Of a DNA stretch of 64,000 nucleotides, positions 52,465 to 64,000 are shown in pieces (position 1 is the stretch's first letter; each line of letters starts with the position of its first letter). The notes below the pieces were generated by a model that saw only the letters and a program-made list of their open reading frames with translations, ran no database searches and was not told the origin of the DNA. The stretch lies in the NCBI GenBank assembly GCA_900169235.1, contig FWCC01000305.1:1-64000 (forward strand), given 5' to 3'. Position numbers and translations under genes: made by a program. The DNA is from Zarea fungicola (lineage: Eukaryota; Ascomycota; Sordariomycetes; Hypocreales; Cordycipitaceae).

Positions 52465-54969
52465 TTACGACGATGTTCCGGATGTCGACTGGTAATCTCT
52501 TTCCCAGGCAACGCGAATGCCAGCACTCTCTTCCTGTTTGGTCCTCGCGGCACGGTATGTCTCTCCCCGTTTGCTGAGCGTCGGTAGGCTACCTGCAAAC
52601 ATGCGATGCCACGATTCGGCGCGTATATCTGCATCGGTGTCGAGGATCTTCTTGCGCCGAGTCTTGATCTGCCTGTAGATTCTTTGGGCTCGCTCATCGC
52701 TCAGCTCTCCGACGGCATACTGCACTTCCCATTTGCTATGCTGCGCCAGTGGTTCAGGACGCGGCACAAATTTGCCGTCGACCTTGTTTCGTATTGTGAC
52801 ATACATGCCCAGCAGCTCTCGCCTTTCACCATTGGGCTTGTCTTCAGTGGCATCACTGGTTGTCTGGGCGGCGCGCTCCTCAGATTTGTCCTCACCTTCA
52901 CGCTTTTCTTCGTAAATAGACTTTTCCGATAAACCAGCAAACATACGCTGGAATTCGTTCAAGTTGGCTGTGTTCTCGTCAATGCCCTTGGTGACGCGCA
53001 GAATTAAATCTCGAAGAGGAGTTGAGGCGTCCCCATTCTGGCTCTCCAACGTGTCCTCCGATGCAGTCTGCAGGTTTCTCTGCTCTTCTGAGTGTGCTGT
53101 GAGGGCAGATACTAATTCAGCGATGTGCTTTTCACTCTCCGCTTCCGTCTTGCCTTCCAAGAGGCCGCTGTGAGTCAATGCGTCCTGCACAGCGTCCCGC
53201 ACAGAACGAATACCCAGAGATTCGCTCTCCACGGCCTCACTGACTCGTCCCATAACCTCTTGCCACGCTACTTCATTTTGGGCATCCTGGTCAACATCCT
53301 CCTCGTCAGCGGGCTCTGTCTCCTCTGGCTTGGGCTCTTCGTCGGCGGCAGCAGCAGCCACAGCTGCAGTTTCAGCGGCCTCCTCCTTGCGGCTGAGGTC
53401 GTTTATCTCTTCCCTCATCTGTTCCACAGACTTCTTGTTCGATTCTTGAATGGAGCGCATTTCTTCATCAGAAACAGGCTCTACAAAGAAATATGTAACG
53501 GGGTCATTCGTCGGTCGGGTCTCTACATGGAGCCTGAGCGACCTCTTGGGGTATTTCTTGGTGGCCCGCTCAAGCAGATCGTTCATAATGGCCAAACTAG
53601 CCTTGAACTCTTCATCGCCAAGTCTTATGTCCTGCTGGCCGTGGATAGCATGATCCATTTCGGAGAGAGGGATATATTGGAAGCCAAAGATTCTCTGTGT
53701 GTTGTGATATGCAACAAAAATGCCGTCCATGCGACCCATGCGTACCTGGAGGGAGTATTTGAGAAATGCGGAGCGGATAAGATCGTAGTATTCTCTTTCA
53801 AAAGACTCCCACTCGCCAAATTGTTTTCGAATCTCGTATCCGACGCCCTTCTCATGCCCCTGAACGTCCATGCGAATACTGACAACAGCTCTCGTTTTTA
53901 GGTCAAAGACGCCGCTACCAGGCAATCTGGGGTCATGGGCATCCAACTGCGAGCGCATCATGAAATCGCCAAAGGTGGTAAAGTGATATGCCTCTTCGGC
54001 ATTTTTTTCTTCTTCAGTCAGCTGGTGGGACCGTGTCTTTTTGTACTTTTCAAAGTCCTCCTTTGGGAGAGTCAGGAGTTTCTCCATTGATTTCCCAAGC
54101 ATGCTTAAAATATTTTCGTTGTCGTATTGCTTGTCGGAATCTATAGAGTAGACTCCATCGTCGTATTTTAAAAAGGTGGCCGCTGGCCCTCGCGTCAGAA
54201 TTGTGAAATTATTTGACTCTGGCTCCCATGATCTTGATAGGTGGCTAAAGTTGGGAAGCCTCCAGCCTGAGATAAGATAGTGAAAATGCGAAAGGATAGC
54301 AGTCATGCTCGAGGTTGAGCCACTATATTTCTTGCCATGTTCTTTGGCGAGATCGCGCAGCTTGGTGTCCTTGGACGAGGTAACATATTCCTTGAGAGCA
54401 TCGTAGTCAAATTCCTCGACCGGCATGATGGATGCCAGATATGGATCGAAGTTGTAAACTAGGGTTCGGTTGTCCTGCATGCGATATACGCCTTCGTTGA
54501 ACAAGACGCGGTCTAGCCCATAGCTCAGCTTGGGTATCTCCGGCCTTGGTGTTTCAATAGGTCTGAGCTTGAGCTTTCTCGGGATGATGATATCGAACTT
54601 GACAGGGTCTTTTGACTGTTTACTCTTTGCCGGGTTGCCCCTTTGCGCTGTTTTGGGTGTAGAAGTCTTCGAATCGGCCGATGAAGACTGCCGCGGCTTA
54701 TTCGTCGTTGCCCGTTGGAGCTTCTCGCGGAGCGTAGTCCATGCATTGCGACCTTTGGTCTCTTCACCAGCCGGAGCTGCATCGTTTTGATTCAAGGTCT
54801 CCTGCTCGGCGGATTTGGCGACTTTGGTCGGTTTCTTTGCAGGCTTTCCTGTACAGCGCGAATGTGTCGTCGTGAACCGTGCGACGCGGCGAGCACTGGT
54901 TGGCCTGACCAGGCACGCAGCGACCAGGGACGGCGAGTGGCCCTGTACCCGGTATTTCAGCTGATACAT
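52465..54969 (-). CDS. pet127: Pet127-like mitochondrial RNA-processing protein
   Basis: A single long exon of 834 residues. The N-terminus is rich in Arg, Ser and Thr without acids (SARRVARFTTTHSRCTGKPAKK), a mitochondrial targeting signal. The Pet127 core runs from about residue 140 to 520: LSYGLDRVLFNEGVYRMQD, FTILTRGPAATFLKYDDGVYS, FTTFGDFMMRSQLDA, GSGVFDLKTRAVVSIRMD and QVRMGRMDGIFVAYHNT. The VFDLKTR block resembles a PD-(D/E)xK nuclease motif, and Pet127 has been assigned to that superfamily as a mitochondrial 5'-3' exoribonuclease. A Glu/Ala-rich stretch (about 530-570) and a charged C-terminal tail follow. The stop codon overlaps a GTAAGT sequence, so one more short 3' exon is possible. 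It diverges from HID1. Confidence 0.9.
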   Translation of the reverse strand: MYQLKYRVQGHSPSLVAACLVRPTSARRVARFTTTHSRCTGKPAKKPTKVAKSAEQETLNQNDAAPAGEETKGRNAWTTLREKLQRATTNKPRQSSSADSKTSTPKTAQRGNPAKSKQSKDPVKFDIIIPRKLKLRPIETPRPEIPKLSYGLDRVLFNEGVYRMQDNRTLVYNFDPYLASIMPVEEFDYDALKEYVTSSKDTKLRDLAKEHGKKYSGSTSSMTAILSHFHYLISGWRLPNFSHLSRSWEPESNNFTILTRGPAATFLKYDDGVYSIDSDKQYDNENILSMLGKSMEKLLTLPKEDFEKYKKTRSHQLTEEEKNAEEAYHFTTFGDFMMRSQLDAHDPRLPGSGVFDLKTRAVVSIRMDVQGHEKGVGYEIRKQFGEWESFEREYYDLIRSAFLKYSLQVRMGRMDGIFVAYHNTQRIFGFQYIPLSEMDHAIHGQQDIRLGDEEFKASLAIMNDLLERATKKYPKRSLRLHVETRPTNDPVTYFFVEPVSDEEMRSIQESNKKSVEQMREEINDLSRKEEAAETAAVAAAAADEEPKPEETEPADEEDVDQDAQNEVAWQEVMGRVSEAVESESLGIRSVRDAVQDALTHSGLLEGKTEAESEKHIAELVSALTAHSEEQRNLQTASEDTLESQNGDASTPLRDLILRVTKGIDENTANLNEFQRMFAGLSEKSIYEEKREGEDKSEERAAQTTSDATEDKPNGERRELLGMYVTIRNKVDGKFVPRPEPLAQHSKWEVQYAVGELSDERAQRIYRQIKTRRKKILDTDADIRAESWHRMFAGSLPTLSKRGETYRAARTKQEESAGIRVAWERDYQSTSGTSS

Positions 54970-55326
54970 TGGGGTGTCAATGCTATGCCACTGCCGTTCT
55001 GCTTTTGCAGAGTGTCTCGCGTGGCCGAAACTACCTCTGCTCTTGACGCATCAACGGACACAGGCTTCATTTCTTCAAGAGAGCCTATCGATAAGAAAAT
55101 CCCCTGGTCCACAATATTCAGTGACCAGGTAATGGCTGGGGAAAGGCGGGGCCAGAGTCGGCTAGTGATTGGCCGTCCGCGAGAGCTCCGCTGAACCCAC
55201 GCACTCTATCTGCTGCTGCTAACTAGAAGGCGCCGTAGTTCGTCGCTGTGCTCGGAGTACAACTGTCGCATCTGACGTCGCTCCTCCATACCCACGCGAG
55301 CCTGCCCCGAATCATCATCAGCAGTC
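54970..55326. other. short divergent promoter, PET127 and HID1
   Basis: A 357-nt spacer between two start codons. The two transcripts must share or abut promoters. No TATA box is evident. Confidence 0.6.
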
Positions 55327-58053
55327 ATGGGTGCCAGCGACTCCAAGATTGTCTTCAAACGGGGGATATTTCGTCTCTCCGAAGAACGACATATCCCCGC
55401 CGATGATGAGTACTGGACATCGGTACGTAGCCTTTTGCTGTGTGGCTGTGTAGACTGCTAACAGAGTGGCAGTTTTGGGAGCTTCCCGAGTCCGCAGAGG
55501 ATGTCTTCAGCTTGTTTTCCCCGGCCGATATTCGAAGAAGTCGTGATCAAGCGCTTGAAAATATCGAAACCCTTATACTCGCCCTAACATCCCGTCTTTT
55601 TGTTCTACGACACCACCCATCCTTCCCGGACAATGAACTTGCCCCAGAGCGGGAAGCCCTGAACTGTGTTCGAGTTCTCACCCGCATACTGCCGTATCTC
55701 TACGAAAAGGAGTCTCTTCATCAATGGGAGGAGAAATTCTTTTGGGGTGCAAGGAGGAAGCGAACCCGTCAGAGCGCCGTTGCGACCGAGGTACTTTTTG
55801 ACGAGTCTGCCGCCGATAAGGAAGAGCCTGAAGCCGAAAAGGAACCCTTTGAAGATGCAAAGCCGCTGGCTGAGGAACTTCTCGATACCATGGTTGATAT
55901 GCTCTTCTATTCCGAGTTTACTATTCCCAAACAGCTGCCTGGTCGGCCTAAAGTGACCTATGCCATCTGGCAGAGCGGTGTTGGCTGCAACACGGCCGTA
56001 CCAACTACGAAGGAGTTTGAGAGCAACAGATGCGAGCTGCTGCGTCTGATACTAGCTCTGGCTGGCCGTGGACTCTACATGAACAGCCCGACGCTTACAC
56101 AAAATGGGGTCCGGACGTTGACACACTTGTGCACAAATCCAGACAAGCAAGTTGTGCTTTCGGTACTTTGCTCCCTGTTAAATACGGTACGTGGTCACGA
56201 TTAATTTTGTTTTATAGCCTCTAATGTGAATAAAGACTCTTAAATATCATCCAGCGAGCTGGCGAGTACCGTACAACTCCCTGGTCATTCGCGACACGAA
56301 GCAGTTGCTTGTCACGCAGTCACTGCACCTGCTCCTCGCCATGCTGGTGTACACAGTACCCGAGCATGTAGACGCATCCTCGCGCAAAAACTACTATCGC
56401 CATTTTCTTGGCCGGCTTCATCGACCTCAAGACTTTCAATTCATTGTAGACGGCGTTTCTCGCATTCTCACACAGCCCCTTCAAGATAAAACATCATATC
56501 TTCCAGGAACCCATGCCTCAATAAATTTGTCAGCGGAGATGCTCATGTTGTTTTGGGAAATGATACAGTGCAACAAACGATTCAGAGCCTTTGTCATTGA
56601 TACAGACAGGGCACACGACTTTCTCGTTCTAACGCTGTTTTACGCAATCGAGTACAAAAACGACGCGGCAAAGCAAGGCATTGTTCGGATGTGTGCGTTC
56701 TTGTTGCAGACTATGAGCGTGGAGAAAAACTTTGGCCTTCGCCTGAACAAAAAGTTTATGGGTCAGGAGACCCTTCCGCCCAGCATCAGAATAAACGCAT
56801 TCAACGGCTCATATGTCGACTTTCTTATTCACTCTATATATACCCTCATTACTACAAGCCAAGGTGCGCTCACTGCGATATATCCTGCACTGCTGGCAGT
56901 CATCCACAATATTGCGCCCTACATCGAAAATCTGGGCACATCTGGGAGCTCTCAGCTGATGCATCTTTTTGTCCTCATGTCTTCCCCCTCATTTCTCCTG
57001 GCGAATGACACGAACCACACTTTATTAAGGTCTTTGCTTGAGTCGATCAACGCAATCATCGAGCACAAGTATAAGGAAAACGTGCACCTAGTCGTTGCCA
57101 TTCTCAAGAACAAGAAGCCCATTGAAAACCTGAGGACATTTACGCTTGAAAGTGGACTAGAAGAAATAGAACGACGGAAACGTCGACAGAAAGACGCGGA
57201 TGGAAGTACTGATGGTGTTGGCATTACATCAGGGCGGACATCCGTGGACAGCGTCGAGCCTCCAAGGAGCCCTGGCGCAGGTCAAACATATCCTCTTGAA
57301 GAGGTTGTTGAAGATGATGCGTTTGCCATTGGGGACGATGATGATAGTGATGATGAGCCACAGCCGACCCCTGCGGCTTCCACTACGAGTGAAAACCAGT
57401 CTCAGGCTTCTTCAACACCAAACGTTGATGAATCTGTGCCTATTCAGCTGCGCGGAATGTCGGAAAAGGCTAGAGGCAAGATGCCCGCTGGTGTTAGGTC
57501 CTTTTCAAGGCAAAACAGCACCACAAGCCTGGGCGCATACTCTGTTACTGGGCAGGGCAGCAGTGGAAACTTTGAGCCTTCTGCCCAGTGGATCGAAGGC
57601 TGGCTGCCAGAGCTACCTCTGCATACATTCCTGACAGTCATTCAGCAAGTCTCGAGCCTGCTGCCGCGAAAGGCTGGCCAGGACATGTTTTTGGCGGAGA
57701 ACATCCAGCGTATTCAAGAGATTGATCTTCTTGGCGTCGAGGCATCGCCGATCAAAGTGCAGTTGTTTGAATGGTCTCCAATGTCGCTTGGCTGGTATGA
57801 GTCAATGCTCTGGGGTGTTGTGTATGCGAGCGAGATGCAGATTGCCAAGGGTACCTCTGGCATCTGGACGGGAACCGGCGTGAAGCTGTTTCGTATCCAG
57901 GAGACTGCGCCGACAGGACCTACACTCTCGTCACCGAGGGGAGCCGTAGACGCAGTCGGCAGCAATATTGTGTCTCGCATTGGCCAGATTAATTTGCGAG
58001 GCAGCTCTACAGGAAATTCTACCGCAGGTGCAGCTCCATCAGGTACTACTTGA
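55327..58053 (+). CDS. hid1: Hid1-domain protein, Golgi/secretory trafficking
   Basis: Exons 55327-55422, 55473-56186 and 56236-58053 give 875 residues. The N-terminus, MGASDSKIVF, fits an N-myristoylation signal (Gly2, Ser6), as in animal HID1. The rest is the helical Hid1/Dymeclin-type fold, with LTRILPYLYE, FFWGARRKRT, LLDTMVDMLFYSEFTIP, SLLNTTLKYHPASWRVPYNSL, EMIQCNKRFRAFV and KNFGLRLNKKF. An acidic Ser/Pro-rich insert (about residues 555-665) precedes the conserved C-terminal block LPLHTFLTVIQQVSSLLP. Animal HID1 acts at the trans-Golgi in secretory-granule acidification and sorting; fission-yeast Ftp105 anchors Ubp5 at the Golgi. Intron 2 (56187-56235, 49 nt) ends in AAAG rather than C/TAG. 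Confidence 0.9.
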
Positions 58054-58557
58054 GTGTACTTTCAGCATTTCATGCAGTTCATTCTTTTCTGCTGGCGTTG
58101 GTCTGTGTCTTGTTAGAGAGGTCGAGAGTAGCATATTTAATGTAGCCTTTTTACGATGATTTTATCATATTTCAATCAGCAATAGACATAGTAAAACTCT
58201 CTTCCAAATTTCGTACAGATTCTTTCTTTGAAAATGTTTTAATGGAAAGTATGACTATTTGGCTCTCACTATCTCGGTAGCTTTCTCTTGGTGGGGGTGA
58301 AGCTCACATTGAACAACACAGTGCTGAAGCGGTGGAACAGTGCACGCGCTATGGAGAAGACCAGGCTTCGTTCCAACACCCCAACCTCCACTCAGCTAAG
58401 AACAGCAGTCTGCTTGACCCTCTTCCTCTAAAGCACAGAAAGTCAGCATACGGTGCATACATACGTCCACGCTGGAGCTGATTCGGCAGATGATGCCAGC
58501 GCCATCGCCAGCACTCCAGTGACACTGCGACACAACCCCTGACAGCAAGCGCTCGAC
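58054..58557. other. intergenic, HID1 3' flank and SEC8 promoter
   Basis: A 504-nt spacer between tandem plus-strand genes. An AT-rich stretch at 58,140-58,250 suits the HID1 3' UTR. No coding sequence is seen. Confidence 0.6.
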
Positions 58558-61500
58558 ATGGCAAATCGGTACGGAGCACCGCCGAGCCGCGGTGCAAATG
58601 GCTATGGCAACTTTGGCAGGTCCGAAGAGGAATACGACTCATATGGAGGCGAATACAGAGACAATAGAGGCGACAGAGGCGACAGAGGCGACAGAGGCGA
58701 CAGAGGCGACAGAGGCGACAGAGGCGACGGCCGCGGCGATCGATACGGCTCGCCGCTGCAAGCTCCTCCGCGAAGAGAACGTGGTGCCAGCAACAGCGGC
58801 CCCCCGCCCGTTGTGCGCAGTATGCCCTCACGGTCCCGGATGCCCGAGTCAACATCCGACAGACAGATTACGCAGGCCTTAGAACACATCCGGGCCGAGT
58901 GGCCATCGCTCTGCAGCGACGAGTGCATCCCCGTGCAGCTCGCGCTGCAACTCCTCGATACCAGCTCCGTCGGCCGAGCACACGACTACCGCAAGTTCCA
59001 AGATACACACACGTACATTCAAGAGTCTTTGAAGAATACGGTACACGAGCATCACCAAGGCTTCAACAGTTCGATTGGTACATTTCACAAGATTCAGAGC
59101 AGCATTCAAGGATCGCAGCGGCGTGTGCGGGCTTTGAAGGAATCACTGGCGAACGCCACGTCGAGTCTTTGTTCGACGGATCCGGAGCTGAAGAAGCTAT
59201 CCGAGTCGTCCGAAGCATACGATGACTTGTTGCAGACGCTCAATGAGCTCGATGACCTGCGGGCTGTGCCCGATCAGCTCGAGGCCCGTATCTCAGAGAA
59301 ACGCTTCTTGACGGCAGTGGATGTATTGCAGAATGCACTGAGAAAGCTGCGACGGCCGGAACTTGATGACATTGGCGCGCTCAATGACCTGCGAGGCTAC
59401 CTTGTAAACCAGGAAACAGTACTGATGGACATATTGGTAGAGGAACTGCACGAGCACCTCTATCTGAAATCACCGTACTGCCAGGAGCGCTGGCAGACCC
59501 TGTACAAGACCCAGGGCGCCTTTACTGACGGATTCACGGATTCAAACGCAATTCTGCCGTTCCATGTAATTCTAGAGGGCATGGATATCGAAAGAGCAGT
59601 GACCGAGGATCCGATGAAGAACCCCGAAGCCGACACGTTTTACTATATCGCTTTGCTGGTTGAGGCACTTAACAAGCTCGGTAGACTTCAAAATGCCGTT
59701 GAGACTCTGAAGCAGCGGATGCCGGTTGAGCTATTTGCGATTGCCAACGAGACCAACAACGAAGTTGACCAGCGTCACCCCAGCTCGCTCCGAGGAGGTA
59801 CGACAAAGTCAGAAGGCTTAAGCATTTATAACTCTAGAGAGATGCAACTGCGCACTGAGGTCATTCACGACTTGCTGTGGAGCTTGTACGGCAAATTTGA
59901 AGCCATTGCTGAGGGTCACCGCGTTTTCCACGAATCTATCAAGGCTCTGATCCGCCGCGAGGGAGCAGGAAACAACATTGCGCTTCTGGGCAGCTTCAAA
60001 GAGCTCTGGAATCTATATCAAAACGAAATTCGGTCACTTCTGCGCAATTATGTCACTACGGATGCAGACGTGTTCCAGTTTGACTCTCCCAACCCGGGTA
60101 GCTCCGGCCCCGGCAAAAAGGATGTTATGCGCGAGCACTTGTTCAAGTTTGCCGAGATTGACGCCAAGTCGATCGATATCAGTACCGAATACGATGCACT
60201 GGAAGATATTGTACAGGCTACTGTTCCGGGACTGACGAACAACCGAAAGCAAGGCGCAGACAGCAAGCGAAACAGGCTGACTCTGGACGACGGAAATACA
60301 CGCCGCCACACACTGGGCAGCTATTCCAACGAGAATAAAGCGGTGGGCTCCCACAAGCACTTGGTTGAGCCAAGCGTTTTCAACATGAGTCTATTGTTGC
60401 CGCCGACTCTCGTCTTTTTGCAGCGCCTGCGCACGATTGTGCCACCTGGCTCTGATCTTGCGACGAGTACACTCACGACATTCCTGGATAACTTCCTTGT
60501 CAATGTCTTTCAACCACAGCTGGACGAGACCATCACCAAGCTCTGCGACGGCATCCTGGCAGAGCTGGATTCCTTTGCCCAAGATGCGGCATGGGGCCAG
60601 TATTCTAAACGACCTATTTTCAAGGGTACAACGGCATTTTTTCAGATTGTCACAGCTTTCTGTAGGATGCTGAGCACGATCCCGCCCGATCAGGCACTGA
60701 GCTCACTGCTCGTGACACAGATGACGCGGTACTATGATCGATGCTTTGACTGGTACAAGCTGCTCGTGACCAAGACACAGGAGCAAACGACTGACGCCAG
60801 CAACCTACGTGCGTCGGCGCGATTTGCGGTGCAACCGGGCGAGATTCACGAAGTCATGAAGAACATGTGGCTCTCTGAGGAGGAGGACAAGACGCTTGCG
60901 GAAAAGGAGATTCACCTACTGATTGAGCACACGAATGAGTCGCGGCTGGAGCCCAACGACATTATCCAGGACCGCGAGACGATTTCATCGCTGTGCCTTT
61001 TGTACACGAGTATGAAGTGGCTGGCGACCAAGATTTCGAGCTTGCGACACATAACGGTGCATGAGACGGACTCGTCGCGGCAGAGCATCGGACGGCAGGG
61101 AAACAGACGCTGGACGTTGATGAATGACCCTAGTAAGGACAACTCTGAGGACGGGCCAGTGGTGCTACCTCTTACGGTGGACACTGTACAGTACGTTTTA
61201 CTCTTTTTATACATGCACAGCTGGCATATATTTTTGAACATGTGTTGGAGGGGAAAGCTAACTTGAACGCACACGCAGAACATTTGATAACATTGTGTCG
61301 TCGTACGAGGAACTCGCTGGCACGGCGCTGCTGACGCTGCACATGGAGGTCCGGTGCCGGATTGTGCACTCGCTGCGCAAAGCGCTCTCGCCCGAGGTGA
61401 CGCCGTACCTGCTCGACCAGGAGGTGCGCGAGCCGGACCCGCAGATCCTGGCGCTGAACCTGGAGCTCGTCCTCTTTGACGAGACCATTGCGCGCTACCT

Positions 61501-61948
61501 CCGCGACAAGGAGGTCTCGTTTGTGCGCCGGGGCTTGGGCCTGCTCATCACCGCGTACCTGGTGGGCAATGCGGCCATGGCGTCGCCCATCAACGCCAAG
61601 GGCAGCGGGCGCATGCAGCTCAACATCCTGGTGCTGCAGCAGAACCTCAAGAACGTCGAGCAAGGGGTGGATCTGGCGCGCGCGGCCAACTACTACTCGC
61701 TGCTGGACAAGGGCGCCGATGCGGTGCTGGCCAAGGCGGCCGAGGACGGGGCGAGGGAGATTGCCGGGGTGGCGGCCGGGTCGGCGGAGGCGGCGGCGAA
61801 CGCGTTTACGTATGAGGAGTTGAAGGTGCTACTGGAGCTGACGTTTAGTGAGCAGACGGCGAGCCCAGAGAGAGGGTTGGCGGCGGCGGCGAGGAGGCAG
61901 CTGGCAGACAAGTTGCAAGAGTTTAGCGAGAAGATGTGGAAGGAATAG
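58558..61948 (+). CDS. sec8: exocyst complex component Sec8
   Basis: Exons 58558-61190 and 61279-61948 (intron 88 nt, GTACGT...CGCAG, phase 2) give 1,100 residues. The N-terminal 100 residues are Gly/Arg/Asp-rich and disordered, with a DRG tandem repeat. The Sec8 N-terminal coiled-coil domain follows (about 105-260): QALEHIRAEWPSL, FQDTHTYIQESLKNTVHEHHQGFNSSI, DLRAVPDQLEARISEKRFL. Long helical bundles continue to the C-terminus, as in CATCHR tethering proteins. Sec8 is one of eight exocyst subunits tethering secretory vesicles to the plasma membrane at hyphal tips and septa. The length suits filamentous-fungal Sec8. Confidence 0.95.
58672..58725 (+). repeat. 9-nt minisatellite, six copies, encoding Asp-Arg-Gly
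   Basis: Six perfect tandem copies of GACAGAGGC within the SEC8 first exon, preceded by one variant unit (GACAATAGAGGC) and followed by GACGGCCGCGGC. Units are in frame, so copy changes would not break the protein. Confidence 0.95.
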
Positions 61949-64000
61949 ATGGTTTACAGGGGTGGTTGGCTCGTGGCCTGTTCTCATAGCTCTTCACATG
62001 CAGCTTTCAGATGCTTCTCCAGGAGCTGCTTTCTTAAGCCAGGGTGCTATGTTATGATTGTTTTTGTTGTTGTAATCTTATAGCCGGACTAAAATAGATG
62101 TCGAAATGAACTACAAATGAAAAGCTGGTTTGGATTTACCTCTGTCTTGTTATACTGGTATATATTTCGAGTTTAGAGCCCTTGTGCTGGCTACATCGTT
62201 CGCGCGATTCCCGGTATACTATTAATAAGGGTTATGGTTTTCGGCCTGGTCCGTCTCATCTTAGATGAAACGCAGACGGGGATTGCGGAATAGAAAAGAC
62301 CCCGAGGCTCCACAGTGAACCTGGTGAAGCTTACTTTGAAAATTATTTCATTTTATTGTTTACTGCTGAGAGAATGAATTTTGCAGTCTGCATTGCGTAA
62401 TTGCAGGACTTTCTTACACCCAGGTTACCATACCATGATGGTGTAAGAAGGGGATGCCATGGAGCAGGATACATCATCGAGATTTTCAGCTGAGATCTAA
62501 TTCTCCACTGCAATTTATAGTTTGATTTAAAATAAAATAAATCTGTGTTTCAGAATAAGAATACCTAATAAGATGCTGGATGATGTATGTGGAGCGAGTG
62601 ATGACTGAGGTGCAGGTCCGTCTGTCGTGTTTGTACTTGTGAGTTTCCGCATAGTTCAACCGTGAAAATAGGTAGCTTCTCGACATCTGCCATGTGTTAG
62701 CTGGATTGGTGGTTCATCCTGTCCTATCAGAACGGGTCATGCATGTTTTGCCGGCGGATTGTGGCGGCAAGCGGGCACCGGCCCCTGGGGCAACCGTAGC
62801 CTTTGTGGCTTGCGCCGACATTGAAAAAACAGGATGTTGGAGGGCGGCACAGCAAAAGATGTGTGTTCTTTTTTTGCGCAGGGTGGTGTAGGCGGCGTAT
62901 TGGCTGGCTCGTCGGTAGATTCAAGGAAGCGGGCACATGCAAATGCACGTTACATCATGGATTTCGTTGCAGTAACGTGATGTATGTAAACACACCTAGT
63001 GGTAGGCTGTGGTGTTGTATACGAGATTTGTTTTTGTTTACTTGGGTCTTGGCCGTAGCCTGCTTGCCTGTATTGATTGAATCTGTGTTGTATTGCCGTG
63101 GCGAGTGGGAGGCCTGATGCTCAATGCTCCCCTTGATAATTTCAGCATGTTGAATACCGGGTATTGTCAAACGGTAATACCATTGCAAGTTGAGGGACGA
63201 GGGCAGGAAACACATGGGCCTGCCCCGCAGCCACTGCACCTGTTGTGCTCCGTACACCATTACTAGGTACCTACCTAGTACCTACCAGGAAAGGGGAGCG
63301 GGTACTTGCCTGTCGGCGATAAAGGCACTGACCGCAATGTACCTACCCAACCCACTGTACCACTAACACTGTACCGCCCACCGTACCTGGACTGTTCCTC
63401 CAGTTCTTCCACTGCTGCAGCCACTCAAGGAACTCGCTGGCCACAGCAGGGCGCCTCTTATTTTTCAGTGGCCCACAGCGCTCCAATCTCAAAAACCCCC
63501 CAGCGGTTCAGCGGTTGGAGCAGCCCGAGCCAAGGTGTCAGGCCAGGCACACAGCGCCTTGTTCACTAAAAGGTCACTGTGGCACCCGCTCCTCGCCCTA
63601 AAAAGATACATTCATCTCCACCACATCGACGTCGACTGCCAGGTACTGGTCTCGAAACCCGCCAAAATCTCGCCTCCATCAGACACCCCCTAACTTCAAA
63701 TCGACTGCTTCTCATTTTGTCTGTCCTCCACTTCGGCTGTTTGCCTCTTCCCCTTACTGCTGGCTATCTTTTCGTCTTTCCATCCATCTTTTTTTGTTGG
63801 AACTCTATTTTTTTTTTTGCAGTCTTTCAAAGCGTCTGTCTCCCTCTGCATAATTCATTCCTTTCCAATCTTCTTGTTTCTGCCTATTCGATAACTTTTT
63901 CGACAAACGCAACTGCGTGCTGTGAATAGGGATCGACCCATCTTTTTTCCTCTCCTTTACTAGTCCTCCGTCGCCCACCACCACCACCACACTCCTCCAA
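61949..64000. other. terminal spacer, probable leader of a gene beyond the window
   Basis: From 61,949 to about 63,240 no coding sequence is supported. TACCTA/CTAGGTA motifs cluster at 63,255-63,295. From about 63,600 the plus strand becomes CT-rich and ends in CCACCACCACCACCAC, the pattern seen before other plus-strand starts here, so a rightward gene likely begins just past 64,000. Confidence 0.5.

Overview
This is a window of nuclear DNA from a filamentous ascomycete. Four things point to a Sordariomycete, most likely Hypocreales: short GT-AG introns of about 45-120 nt with CTAAC/CTGAC-like branch sites, long pyrimidine-rich leaders, scattered TACCTACC motifs, and the protein families present. 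The species cannot be fixed from sequence alone. I reconstructed 18 protein-coding genes, most by joining exons by eye at splice sites that keep the reading frame. I found no rRNA, convincing tRNA, CRISPR array, prokaryotic operon or intact transposon.

Left third (1-19,995). A DUF4246-family gene (1,135-3,732) carries an acidic low-complexity insert. A gene-poor 4.1 kb stretch follows, including an unresolved G-run with two N bases. Next come a secreted ferritin-like (Rds1-type) protein, MKT1 on the minus strand with a 7-nt first coding exon, an isopenicillin-N-synthase-like 2OG-Fe(II) oxygenase, and a fungal ATP-dependent DNA ligase on the minus strand.

Middle (19,996-42,957). SSD1/gul-1 (RNA-binding RNase II-like pseudonuclease, minus) and GLE1 (mRNA export, plus) diverge from a 2.7 kb spacer. 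GLE1 converges on TLG1 (endosomal Qc-SNARE). TLG1 diverges from a METTL25-like methyltransferase. A secreted metallo-beta-lactamase-fold protein follows. After another 2.6 kb spacer, a CASTOR-like ACT-domain protein converges on YIH1/IMPACT. A secreted G1 (eqolisin) glutamic peptidase ends this part.

Right third (43,532-64,000). The genes are VMA1 (V-ATPase catalytic subunit A, 8 exons, minus), ArgJ (mitochondrial ornithine acetyltransferase, plus), a secreted acid-sphingomyelinase-like phosphodiesterase (minus), PET127 (mitochondrial RNA processing, minus), HID1 (Golgi/secretory, plus) and SEC8 (exocyst, plus). The last 2 kb has no gene. Its CT-rich end looks like the leader of a gene beyond the window.

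The content is mostly housekeeping, with themes of RNA metabolism (MKT1, SSD1, GLE1, PET127), membrane traffic (TLG1, HID1, SEC8, VMA1) and amino-acid sensing or synthesis (CASTOR-like, YIH1, ArgJ). Four genes for secreted proteins (ferritin-like, MBL-fold, G1 peptidase, sphingomyelinase-like) are interspersed. I see no biosynthetic cluster and no clear new system. The most unusual points are two enzyme-family members with substituted metal ligands (DUF4246 and MBL), several atypical splice arrangements, and a possible frame disruption at the SSD1 N-terminus.
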